Source of the DNA: JBBSVE01 sp038233815
GTDB lineage: Bacteria > Pseudomonadota > Alphaproteobacteria > Rhodobacterales > Rhodobacteraceae
Direction of reading: 5' to 3'
Length of the DNA stretch: 22,166 nt
Assembly (NCBI GenBank): GCA_038233815.1
Contig: JBBSVE010000043.1
Location: 1 to 22,166, forward strand
The translations under genes were made by a program, and so were the position numbers. Position 1 is the first letter of the stretch, and each line of letters opens with the position of its first letter. The notes beneath the pieces were generated by a model that was given only the letters and a program-made list of their open reading frames with translations, did not search any database and was not told the origin of the DNA. Below, in pieces: positions 8,340-15,286 of this stretch.

Positions 8340-10011
8340 CGGGAGCTTCCTTCAGCCAATCCGGGATGACGGGTGCCTGCCCCGTGCGCGCGGCCTCCAT
8401 GCAGGCGGCGAGGCTGCCGAACCGCACCGCCCGCCCGCTGAGGCCGGGGGCATAATGCGCGTATTTGCCGGAGTTGGTCATCAGGGTGCGGGCGCCGGGG
8501 GGGAACAGCGGCTCGGTGATGGAACACCAGCAGAGATCGGGGATGACGCGCGCACCGAACGCCTCCAGCGCCGCGAGGGTGCCGTCGGCGCGTGCTTCGT
8601 TCAGCACGGTGCGTCCGACGGTGACGATCACGTCGGTGCCCTCGGCGCGCTTGCCGTCCGCCAGCGCCGCGATGGCGCGGCATTCGGTGAGCGAGGCATG
8701 CGGGCTGCCGAACGCCACGAGGTCGATCCGCGCGGGCCCCCGGTTCAGGTCCGCCCAGACCTGCGCCAGATCGGCGCGGGTAACGGCGACGCGCGCCTCG
8801 GGTTCGGGGAAATCCGCAGCCTCCGGCGTGATCCCCGCGACATGCAGCATGGGTGCCGCCGAGGTGGTGCCGAAGGCCGCACACATCGCCTTCAGATCAT
8901 CCACGGAGGATGCAGTGTCCTCCAGCCCCACAAGCACCGGGATCCGGTCCGGCGCCAGTTGCCCCGCGAGGTAGCCCAGCATCGGCCAGAGCGCATCGTC
9001 ATGGCCCTCCGGCCGCTCCACATGCAGCGCCACCCTCGGCGCGCGGTTGGCGGTGAGATAAACCCCCGACAAAGGCGCGCGCCCGGTCATCGCGATGAAG
9101 AGGTCGAGGTAGTCCGGGTGCTTCACCGTCCGCGCCGCCAGCACCGAATTGGCGTAGATCACGGCGTTGGATTCCGACCAGCCGATGGCCTCCCCGGCCT
9201 GTGGTGCGCTGTCCAGCAGATAGGGCGCGCAGGTGAAGGTGGGCTTAGCCCCCATCGCCACATAGGCATCCGCCAGCCGCGCCGCGCGAAGGCCGAAATC
9301 GGGGGCCACGCCTTGCGTGCGCCAGCCCGCATGGTCGACCGAGATCGCATTCATCGTGGTGGGGATCGCGACGCGGCCCCCCATCTCGGCCATCCGCTCC
9401 GCAAACCGCAGGTTGGCGGCGTTGGCGAGGATGCAGCCGTCGATGTGTCCCTGTGTCACATCCGTCAGCGCCTCCGCCCCCTGCAGTGTGGCCATCGCAC
9501 AGATCACCTCCATCGCAACCCTCAGTGCGGGCGCGCCCGCCAGCATTGCGCGGTCGCGTTCGGTCAGGTCCAGCATGCCGACGGCCAGCGGGTCCAGCAC
9601 CCATTCCACCCCGTCGGCCACCAACTCACCGTCGCCGAGGTCGGCGCGCGCCGCCCTCGCGACCTGCGCGAAGGCCGCCGCCCCCAGCCGCACGACCGGC
9701 ACGGGGCGGTCGAACATCCGCCCCGCGATCATCGCACCCAGCGTCACCACATCCTCCGCCTCGCGGAAGACGAGGGCAGCGGGTGCCAGCCCGTTCAGCG
9801 CCAGATCGAGGATCACCCCGCTGCCGCTGCACGACCCGCGCGTTGTGGGCATCATAAGCACCCGACCCGCCACCGATTGCCCGCAAAGCGGATGATGCGC
9901 GTCGATCACCACGCCGGTCAGTGGATCGACCCCGCCCCAGAAGCTCAGCCCCTCCTCGCAAGACAGCACCGCACCGGACGCGGTGCCAGGAATGACCGCC
10001 GTGCCGGTCAT
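8332..10011 (-). CDS. Aconitase X (AcnX), fused small and large domains, probable cis-3-hydroxy-L-proline dehydratase
   Basis: The 559-residue protein fuses an N-terminal AcnX swivel domain (DUF126, about residues 1-115, with GRVLMMPTTRGSCSGSG) to the large aconitase X domain (DUF521, about 140-555). Family signatures include PTTMNAISVDHAGW, MGAKPTFTCAPYLLD with Cys261, AFGSPHASLTECRAI and PDLCWCSITEP with Cys494 and Cys496. Some of these cysteines probably bind the iron-sulfur cluster. Fused (type I) AcnX proteins characterised in bacteria dehydrate cis-3-hydroxy-L-proline to delta1-pyrroline-2-carboxylate. ATG at 10011 overlaps the epimerase stop by four bases, although the frame continues open upstream without protein character. 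The 3' end overlaps the next dehydratase gene by eight bases. The position between two proline racemase-family genes strongly supports a hydroxyproline role rather than the mevalonate-pathway AcnX role. Confidence 0.9.
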   Translation of the reverse strand: MTGTAVIPGTASGAVLSCEEGLSFWGGVDPLTGVVIDAHHPLCGQSVAGRVLMMPTTRGSCSGSGVILDLALNGLAPAALVFREAEDVVTLGAMIAGRMFDRPVPVVRLGAAAFAQVARAARADLGDGELVADGVEWVLDPLAVGMLDLTERDRAMLAGAPALRVAMEVICAMATLQGAEALTDVTQGHIDGCILANAANLRFAERMAEMGGRVAIPTTMNAISVDHAGWRTQGVAPDFGLRAARLADAYVAMGAKPTFTCAPYLLDSAPQAGEAIGWSESNAVIYANSVLAARTVKHPDYLDLFIAMTGRAPLSGVYLTANRAPRVALHVERPEGHDDALWPMLGYLAGQLAPDRIPVLVGLEDTASSVDDLKAMCAAFGTTSAAPMLHVAGITPEAADFPEPEARVAVTRADLAQVWADLNRGPARIDLVAFGSPHASLTECRAIAALADGKRAEGTDVIVTVGRTVLNEARADGTLAALEAFGARVIPDLCWCSITEPLFPPGARTLMTNSGKYAHYAPGLSGRAVRFGSLAACMEAARTGQAPVIPDWLKEAPDA

Positions 10012-11009
10012 CGGACGACGAAGCCGTGGGCCAGCGGGTCGCGGTCGTCGATGAAGATCGTGTTGAACCCCGTCACCCGCGCCCAGCCTGCAATGGAGGG
10101 CACGATGGCGGGGCCGTTGCCCACGGTCGCCGCCGCCTCCACCCGGCCTTTGAAGAGCGTGCCGATGATGGATTCGTGGATATAGTCGTCGCCGATGCTC
10201 AGTTTCCCTTTCGCCGCCAGCTGCGCCATGCGCGAGGATGTCCCCGTCCCGCAAGGCGAGCGGTCGATCGCCTTGTCGCCGTAAAGCACCGCGTTGCGCC
10301 CATGCGCCAACGGATCGCGCGGCGCACCGGTCCAGAGGATATGGGAAAGCCCGTTGATCGCGGGCTTCTCGGGATGCACGAACTCGTATTTCGCATTCAG
10401 CGCGTCGCGCAGCGTGCGGCCCAGATGCACCAGCTCGCCTGCGGAGAAATCCGCCATGTCGCGGTAGGTCTTCTGCGGCTCCACGATGGCATAGAAATTG
10501 CCGCCGTAGGCCACGTCGACGACCACCTCGCCCAACCCTTCGACGTCAGCCGTCAGCCCCTCGGAATGGAGGAACCCCGGCACGTTCGTGAGCCGCACCT
10601 CCTCGATGAAGCGACCCTCCTGCCGGTAGGTCACGTCGACCCGGCCCGCGGGCGTGTCGAGGCGCAGCGTGCCGGGAGCGGACGGATGGATCAGCCCATT
10701 TTCCAGCGCGATGGTGACGGTGCCGATGGTGCCGTGGCCGCACATCGGCAAGCACCCAGATGTCTCGATAAACAGCACCGCGATGTCGCAATCGTCGCGC
10801 GTGGGCGGATAGAGGATCGCGCCCGACATCTGGTCATGGCCGCGCGGCTCGAACATCAGGCCGGTGCGGATCCAGTCCCAGTGGGCGAGGAAATCGGCGC
10901 GCTTTTCCAGCATGTCGCGGCCCTTGAGCAAGGGCGCGCCGCCGGTGACAAGGCGGACGGGATTGCCGCAGGTGTGGCCGTCTATGCAGGGGAAGGTGTG
11001 GCTGGTCAT
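10008..11009 (-). CDS. 4-hydroxyproline 2-epimerase
   Basis: This 333-residue proline racemase-family enzyme carries both catalytic cysteines: Cys90 in MCGHGTIG and Cys253 in DRSPCGTGTSS. Length and residues match 4-hydroxyproline 2-epimerases, which interconvert trans-4-hydroxy-L-proline and cis-4-hydroxy-D-proline, the first catabolic step. ATG at 11009 overlaps the stop of the FAD dehydrogenase gene by four bases, and the gene ends overlapping the AcnX start by four bases. An upstream open extension of the frame lacks protein character. A proline racemase would share the Cys pair. The immediately adjacent D-amino acid dehydrogenase, 3-hydroxyproline dehydratases and 2-oxoglutarate semialdehyde dehydrogenase favour the hydroxyproline epimerase assignment. 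Confidence 0.92.
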   Translation of the reverse strand: MTSHTFPCIDGHTCGNPVRLVTGGAPLLKGRDMLEKRADFLAHWDWIRTGLMFEPRGHDQMSGAILYPPTRDDCDIAVLFIETSGCLPMCGHGTIGTVTIALENGLIHPSAPGTLRLDTPAGRVDVTYRQEGRFIEEVRLTNVPGFLHSEGLTADVEGLGEVVVDVAYGGNFYAIVEPQKTYRDMADFSAGELVHLGRTLRDALNAKYEFVHPEKPAINGLSHILWTGAPRDPLAHGRNAVLYGDKAIDRSPCGTGTSSRMAQLAAKGKLSIGDDYIHESIIGTLFKGRVEAAATVGNGPAIVPSIAGWARVTGFNTIFIDDRDPLAHGFVVR

Positions 11010-12241
11010 GGGGATCTCGAAAAGCGGGAGGGGGCGAAGGGGGACAGGTCGACGGGCGGCGGCTCGCCTGTCAGCAGGTCCGCCACCAATGCTGCCGTGC
11101 CTGCCGATTGGGTGAGGCCGAGATGTCCGTGCCCGAAGGCGCAGATCGCGTTTGGCGTTCCGGGCAGCGGTCCGATGGCGGGCAGGCTGTCGGGCAGCGA
11201 GGGGCGGAACCCCATCCATTGCGTGCCGCCCGTCGTGTCAAGGCCGGGCAGGAACCGCTTGGCCTTGGCCAGCATCGCATCCGCGCGCCGGAAATTCGGC
11301 GGCAGCGTCAGGCCGCCCAGCTCCACCGCGCCACCGACGCGGATGCCCGATGTGAGCCGCGACATCACGAAACCATGCCCGCCGAAAGTGATCTGGCAAC
11401 GCAGATCGACCGCGCCTTCGGGCAGCGTGGTGTTGTAGCCGCGCTCCGTCTCCAGCGGGATCCGCACGCCAGCGGTGCGCGCCAGCCGGTGCGAGAAGGC
11501 GCCCGCCGCCAGCACCACGCGGCCTTTCATGGCGCCCGCCGACGTATCCACCCCGTCGGGCAGCATGTGGGTCGCCTCGGCCACCCGGATCTCGCCGCCG
11601 TTTGCGCGAAACCGCTCGGCCAGCGCCAGCGTGTAGTCCTTCGGATCGCTGACCGACCACCAGTCCGGCGTGAAGGTCGCATGGGTGAAGCGGGGGGAGA
11701 GGCCGGGCTGCTTTTCCGCCGTCTCCTCCGCCGAAAGGTGCCGGAACCGGATGCCCGCCGCCTCCCGCAACGCCCAGCCGGGGAGGTTCGCGTCGAACTC
11801 CGCCTGACCCTCGTAGACCTGCAACTGCCCGTCGCGCCGCAGCATCGACGTCAGACCGTGGGCCCGCAGAAACGGCTCCAGCGCGTCCTTCGACAGCGCC
11901 ATCAGCCCGGTCTGCGCAAGCGTCGATGCGGTGACCCGCGCGGGCATGCTCGCCCGCCAGAAGCGCCACATCCACGGCACCATCCGGAGCGCATGTCCCG
12001 GCCGCACCGTCAGCGGCCCCAGCGGATCGAGCAGCCATTTCGGGGCTTGCCGCAGGATCCGGGGCGAGGCGAGCGGCAGGATATCGGAGAATGCGAACGC
12101 CCCCGCATTGCCCGCCGACGCGCCCGCGGCCGGTCCCTCCCGGTCGATCACGCGCACGCAGAGGCCGCGCGCCTGCGCTTCCAGCGCCACGGACAGACCG
12201 ATGACCCCGGCGCCCACCACGATCACGTCGACCGCGTCCAT
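11006..12241 (-). CDS. FAD-dependent D-amino acid dehydrogenase (probable D-hydroxyproline dehydrogenase)
   Basis: The 411-residue DAO/DadA-family flavoprotein has the N-terminal dinucleotide-binding motif VVGAGVIGLS (GxGxxG at residues 10-15) and the following acidic strand end IDRE. GNAGAFAFSDILPLASP lies at about 45-61, and C-terminal FAD-contact sequences are MGFRPSLPDSLPAIGP and FGHGHLGLTQSAGTA. Such enzymes oxidise D-amino acids to imino acids. Beside the epimerase, the likely substrate is cis-4-hydroxy-D-proline, giving delta1-pyrroline-4-hydroxy-2-carboxylate, with electrons probably passing to the respiratory chain. ATG at 12241 follows the ATPase stop by four bases. The 3' end overlaps the epimerase by four bases. 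Substrate is inferred from context; D-proline or other D-amino acids are possible. Confidence 0.9.
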   Translation of the reverse strand: MDAVDVIVVGAGVIGLSVALEAQARGLCVRVIDREGPAAGASAGNAGAFAFSDILPLASPRILRQAPKWLLDPLGPLTVRPGHALRMVPWMWRFWRASMPARVTASTLAQTGLMALSKDALEPFLRAHGLTSMLRRDGQLQVYEGQAEFDANLPGWALREAAGIRFRHLSAEETAEKQPGLSPRFTHATFTPDWWSVSDPKDYTLALAERFRANGGEIRVAEATHMLPDGVDTSAGAMKGRVVLAAGAFSHRLARTAGVRIPLETERGYNTTLPEGAVDLRCQITFGGHGFVMSRLTSGIRVGGAVELGGLTLPPNFRRADAMLAKAKRFLPGLDTTGGTQWMGFRPSLPDSLPAIGPLPGTPNAICAFGHGHLGLTQSAGTAALVADLLTGEPPPVDLSPFAPSRFSRSP

Positions 12242-12245
12242 GGGA

Positions 12246-12971
12246 TCAGGTGCGCACGTTGGCGAGGAAGGCCTGCGTCTCGGGATGCTCAGGCGCGTCG
12301 AAGAACGCCTTGGACGGCGCCACCTCCGCCATCACGCCCTTGTGGAAGAACGCAACCCGGTTCGACACGTCGCGCGCAAAGCTCATCTCGTGCGTGACGC
12401 AGATCATCGTCATGCCGTCGTCGGCCAGAAGCTTCAGCGTGTCCATGACCTCGCCCACCAGCTGCGGGTCCAGCGCGGATGTCACCTCGTCGAAAAGCAT
12501 GTATTCGGGCGACATCGCCAGCGCGCGCGCGATCGCCATGCGCTGCTGCTGCCCGCCCGACAGACGGCCCGGATAGACCTTCAGCTTGTCGCCGAGGCCC
12601 ACATGCGTCAGCTGCTTCACCGCGATCTCGTCGGCCTCGGCCTTACCCATCCCCAGCACCTTGCGTGGCGCGAGGGTCACGTTTTCCATCACGGTCAGAT
12701 GCGGGAAGGCGTTGAACTGCTGGAACACGATCCCGATCTTGCGCCGGAGCCGGTTGATGTCGGTCGATTTCGCGTGAACCTCGGTCCCGTCGACGAGGAT
12801 CTTGCCGGCGTTGATCGGCTCCAGCCCGTTGATGCAGGTGAGCAGCGTCGATTTCCCCGACCCCGACCCGCCGATCACCGCCACAACCTCACCGTTCTTC
12901 ACCGTGAGGTCGATGCCCTTGAGCACCTCGAGCTGGCCGAAGGATTTGTGGACGCCCTTGATCTCAATCAT
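12246..12971 (-). CDS. Polar amino acid ABC transporter ATP-binding protein
   Basis: The 241-residue ATPase belongs to the HisP/GlnQ group. Walker A GGSGSGKS is at residues 34-41, the Q-loop is in IVFQQFNAFPHLTV, the signature is LSGGQQQR, Walker B with D-loop is MLFDEVTSALDP, and the H-loop His is in CVTHEM. It energises the importer formed by the two permeases and binding protein upstream. The chosen ATG at 12971 is preceded by AAGGTGG seven bases away. An in-frame ATG at 12998 would add nine residues, but it lies deeper inside the permease gene. With the chosen start the gene overlaps the permease 3' end by eight bases. Hydroxyproline or proline as transported substrate is inferred from the catabolic genes immediately downstream. 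Confidence 0.95.
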   Translation of the reverse strand: MIEIKGVHKSFGQLEVLKGIDLTVKNGEVVAVIGGSGSGKSTLLTCINGLEPINAGKILVDGTEVHAKSTDINRLRRKIGIVFQQFNAFPHLTVMENVTLAPRKVLGMGKAEADEIAVKQLTHVGLGDKLKVYPGRLSGGQQQRMAIARALAMSPEYMLFDEVTSALDPQLVGEVMDTLKLLADDGMTMICVTHEMSFARDVSNRVAFFHKGVMAEVAPSKAFFDAPEHPETQAFLANVRT

Positions 12972-13617
12972 TTTCGCGCCACCTTTTTTCAAGCGCACCG
13001 CCCAGACGGGCGATGGGAAAGCTCATCAGGAAATAGATCGCGCCCACGATCATCAGGATCGTCATCGGCTCCTGCAGACGCGTCACGAGGATCTGGCCGG
13101 AGCGCAAAAGCTCGATCAGGCCGAGCCAGAGGACGAGTGCCGAGTCCTTCATCACCCCAAGCGTAAGGCCGATCCACGACGGCAGCGCCACGCGGAGCGC
13201 CATAGGAAAGACCACGTAGGTCATGTCCTGACCCCAGCTCAGCCCGAGACTGCGCGCCGCGCGCCGGGTCACGGCAGGCACCGCGTCGATGGCACCGCGC
13301 ACGATCTCGGTGCAATAGGCGGAGGTGTAGAGCGCCAGCACGATGCAGGAGGTGGCGAAGGGCGGAAGCTGCAAGCCCGCAATGGCCTGGAACGCGTTCG
13401 CCAGCACCAGCTGGATCAGCAGCGGCACCGACCGGAAGATGTCGAGCACGAAGGTCAGCGGCATCGCCGCCCACGGATTGATCTGCGCCCGGACCACCCC
13501 GAAGAGGAGCCCCAGAAGCGTGCCTCCCGCCACCGCAAAGAAGGTGACGGCCAGCGTCATCAGCGCGCCTTGGCCCAGAAAAAGGAAATCGCTGGCGGTG
13601 AGAGCGGTGCCGAACAT
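12964..13617 (-). CDS. Polar amino acid ABC transporter permease (second)
   Basis: This 217-residue permease is of the HisM/GlnP type, with an N-terminal LGQGALMTLAVTFFAV helix and later hydrophobic segments. The EAA-type cytoplasmic loop reads RGAIDAVPAVTRRAARSLGLSWGQ. LDIFRSVPLLIQL is the family hallmark before the middle helices, and MKDSALVLWLGL follows the loop. It starts with ATG nine bases after the first permease and overlaps the ATPase start by eight bases. It probably forms a heterodimer with the 13627-14292 product in the inner membrane. The two permeases differ clearly in sequence, so this is not a recent tandem duplication. Confidence 0.94.
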   Translation of the reverse strand: MFGTALTASDFLFLGQGALMTLAVTFFAVAGGTLLGLLFGVVRAQINPWAAMPLTFVLDIFRSVPLLIQLVLANAFQAIAGLQLPPFATSCIVLALYTSAYCTEIVRGAIDAVPAVTRRAARSLGLSWGQDMTYVVFPMALRVALPSWIGLTLGVMKDSALVLWLGLIELLRSGQILVTRLQEPMTILMIVGAIYFLMSFPIARLGGALEKRWREND

Positions 13618-13626
13618 GCCTGACCC

Positions 13627-14292
13627 TCAATACCGGAACATGCGCCACGCCAGAAGGCGCGCGCAGATGGTGACGAATTTCGCGATCAGGTAGTAGATCA
13701 CGGCGGCCAGCGCGAAGATCTCGAACGTGCGGAAGCTTCTGACGTTGATCTCCTGTGTGATCCCGGCGAGGTCGGTGTTCATCCCCACCGTCACGCCGAG
13801 CGAGGTCATCAGGATCGCCCAGACCATCTGGTTGGTGGTGGGCAGGAAGGCGATGCGAAACATCTGCGGCATGATGATGAGCCGGAACGCCTTGATCGGC
13901 CCCATGCCGAGCGAGCGGCCCGCGCGTGTCTGCGTCGCCGGAATGGCGCGCAGCGCACCGCGGAACGTCTCCGCCAGATAGCCCGCGTTGTTGAAGGTGA
14001 TCCCGGCCAGCAGCGCCACATAGGGGCTGAGGTAGATCCCGAACTGCCCAAGCCCGAAATGCGCCATATAGATCTGGAACAGTGCAGGCGTATTGCGCGC
14101 CACCTCCACCCACGCGGTGGCGGGGGCAGAGATCAGGCGGGACTTCGAGTTGCGCGCGACGGCGAGGATCACCGCGAAGGCGATCCCCATCACCATCGAC
14201 AGGACCGCGATCTGCAGCGTGACCAGCGATCCTTCGAGCAACCGGGGCAGGTTCTTGAGGGCCTGCCCCCATTGGAACGTGTAATTGAACAT
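13627..14292 (-). CDS. Polar amino acid ABC transporter permease (first)
   Basis: The 221-residue inner-membrane permease is of the HisQ/HisM family. Seen are LLEGSLVTLQIAVLSMVMGIAF as the first helix region, WVEVARNTPALFQIYMAHFGLG as the family hallmark, and an EAA-type loop FRGALRAIPATQTRAGRSLGMGPIKAF. It begins at ATG 14292, 82 bases after the binding-protein gene. A strong stem-loop (14326-14346) lies in that gap and probably lowers expression of the membrane parts relative to the binding protein. It is followed after nine bases by the second permease. Confidence 0.94.
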   Translation of the reverse strand: MFNYTFQWGQALKNLPRLLEGSLVTLQIAVLSMVMGIAFAVILAVARNSKSRLISAPATAWVEVARNTPALFQIYMAHFGLGQFGIYLSPYVALLAGITFNNAGYLAETFRGALRAIPATQTRAGRSLGMGPIKAFRLIIMPQMFRIAFLPTTNQMVWAILMTSLGVTVGMNTDLAGITQEINVRSFRTFEIFALAAVIYYLIAKFVTICARLLAWRMFRY

Positions 14293-14325
14293 CTCGGCCC
14301 TTCGAGGTCAGGGGTCCGCGGGCAA

Positions 14326-14346
14326 GGGGGGGCAACGTGCCCCCCC
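14326..14346 (-). terminator. Stem-loop after the amino acid binding-protein gene (attenuator or mRNA stabiliser)
   Basis: Perfect nine-base arms GGGGGGGCA (14326-14334) and TGCCCCCCC (14338-14346) flank a three-base loop. On the minus-strand transcript no U-run follows, so it is unlikely to be a full intrinsic terminator. Stem-loops in this position commonly keep periplasmic binding-protein mRNA more abundant than mRNA of the downstream permeases. That role is inferred. Confidence 0.6.
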
Positions 14347-14374
14347 GTCCCGTCGTGTTAACGCGAGATGCGGA

Positions 14375-15181
14375 TCAGCGATACACTTTCTTGACCGTCA
14401 GATCCGGCGCCTCGCCGCCGACCCACTTCTCGAAAAGCTCCTGATAGCGCCCCGAGCGGACCTGCTGGTTGATGAAGAGGTCGAGGTAGTTCAGCAGACC
14501 GTATTCGTTCCGAAGCGCGATCAGGCCCACGTAATCGGGCAGGTAGGGCGCGTCGCCCTTGATCTCGAGGTTGGGATAGTTGCCGGTGGCGACGATGGCG
14601 GAGGCTACGGTGGAGGTCACGACGGTCGCGTCGATCTGGCCCTGCGACAGGGCGAGGAACACGTCCGCCTGGTTCTGGTAGGGACGGAAATCGCCCGAAC
14701 CCCATTCCTTCACGTTCTTCTCCAGCGCGATGCCTTCATAGGTTCCGCCGACGGAACCCACGGTGTGGCCCTTCAGACCATCGAAGTCCGCGATGTTGGC
14801 TTCTTTCCGGGCCAGCACGACGTTGGTGAAGGCGAAATAGGGGATCGTGAAGCCCGCGGTCTTGGCCCGCTCCAGCGTGTCGGAGGTGGAGGCGACGCCC
14901 ACGTCGACGCGGCCCGACACCAGCGCGGGGATGCGGTCGGGGAAGGTGGTCTCGACGATCTCCGCCGTGACGCCCAGTGCTTTCGCGAGGTCGTTGCAAT
15001 AGTCGACGTCGAAGCCGACCGCGTTGTTGTCCTTGTCGCGCGACCCCATCGGCGGGAAGTCGAGCACCACGGCGCAGCGCAGCGTGCCCGACGCCATGAT
15101 GTCGTCGAGCTTGTCGGCATAGGCGGCGGAGCCGAGGGTCGTCGCGGCCATCAGGCCCGCAATCAGGATGGATCTCGTCAT
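14375..15181 (-). CDS. Polar amino acid ABC transporter substrate-binding protein
   Basis: The 268-residue periplasmic protein has a signal peptide (MTRSILIAGLMAATTLGSAAYA, cleavage probably after residue 22). The mature family-3 solute-binding domain follows: DKLDDIMASGTLRCAVVLDFPPMGSRD, FDVDYCNDLAKALG, then FPDRIPALVSGRVDVGVASTSDTLERAK. It is the first gene of the long minus-strand series, with its own promoter-like region and operator at 15232-15260. A GGGAGAG ribosome site lies a few bases before ATG 15181. Position at the head of the hydroxyproline genes suggests binding of hydroxyproline or proline, but ligand residues cannot be assigned from sequence alone. The gene is complete. Confidence 0.94.
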   Translation of the reverse strand: MTRSILIAGLMAATTLGSAAYADKLDDIMASGTLRCAVVLDFPPMGSRDKDNNAVGFDVDYCNDLAKALGVTAEIVETTFPDRIPALVSGRVDVGVASTSDTLERAKTAGFTIPYFAFTNVVLARKEANIADFDGLKGHTVGSVGGTYEGIALEKNVKEWGSGDFRPYQNQADVFLALSQGQIDATVVTSTVASAIVATGNYPNLEIKGDAPYLPDYVGLIALRNEYGLLNYLDLFINQQVRSGRYQELFEKWVGGEAPDLTVKKVYR

Positions 15182-15231
15182 TCGTGTCTCTCCCTGTTTT
15201 TTTATCGTTCGAGGATTCGCCTTGTGGCGCG

Positions 15232-15260
15232 ATTATGTGATCCGATCACGCATCGCGCAA
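15232..15260 (-). promoter_or_regulatory. Probable sigma-70 promoter for the amino acid importer/hydroxyproline operon
   Basis: On the minus strand TTGCGC (15260-15255) and CATAAT (15237-15232) are separated by 17 bases, close to housekeeping consensus. Transcription would begin about 45 bases before ATG 15181. The spacer contains the palindrome at 15237-15249, which would let a repressor block the promoter. Confidence 0.5.
15237..15249. promoter_or_regulatory. Operator-like palindrome GTGATC-C-GATCAC in the promoter spacer
   Basis: This is a perfect 6-1-6 inverted repeat. A further GATCAC half-site at 15265-15270 starts exactly 21 bases after the GATCAC at 15244, two helical turns away. The layout suggests a dimeric repressor, for example of the GntR family, but no regulator gene is in the window. 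Confidence 0.5.
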
Positions 15261-15286
15261 GCCGGATCACTTTCCTGCGCTGTCCG

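Noticed and set aside
7855..10185. A 776-codon plus-strand open frame opposite the AcnX and dehydratase genes
   Set aside because: Composition is Arg/Pro/Ser-rich without domain signatures and it is fully covered by recognised genes on the other strand; treated as a shadow.
14326..14346. The GC stem-loop as a full rho-independent terminator ending the importer transcript
   Set aside because: No U-run follows it on the minus-strand transcript, and the downstream permeases and ATPase clearly belong to the same system.
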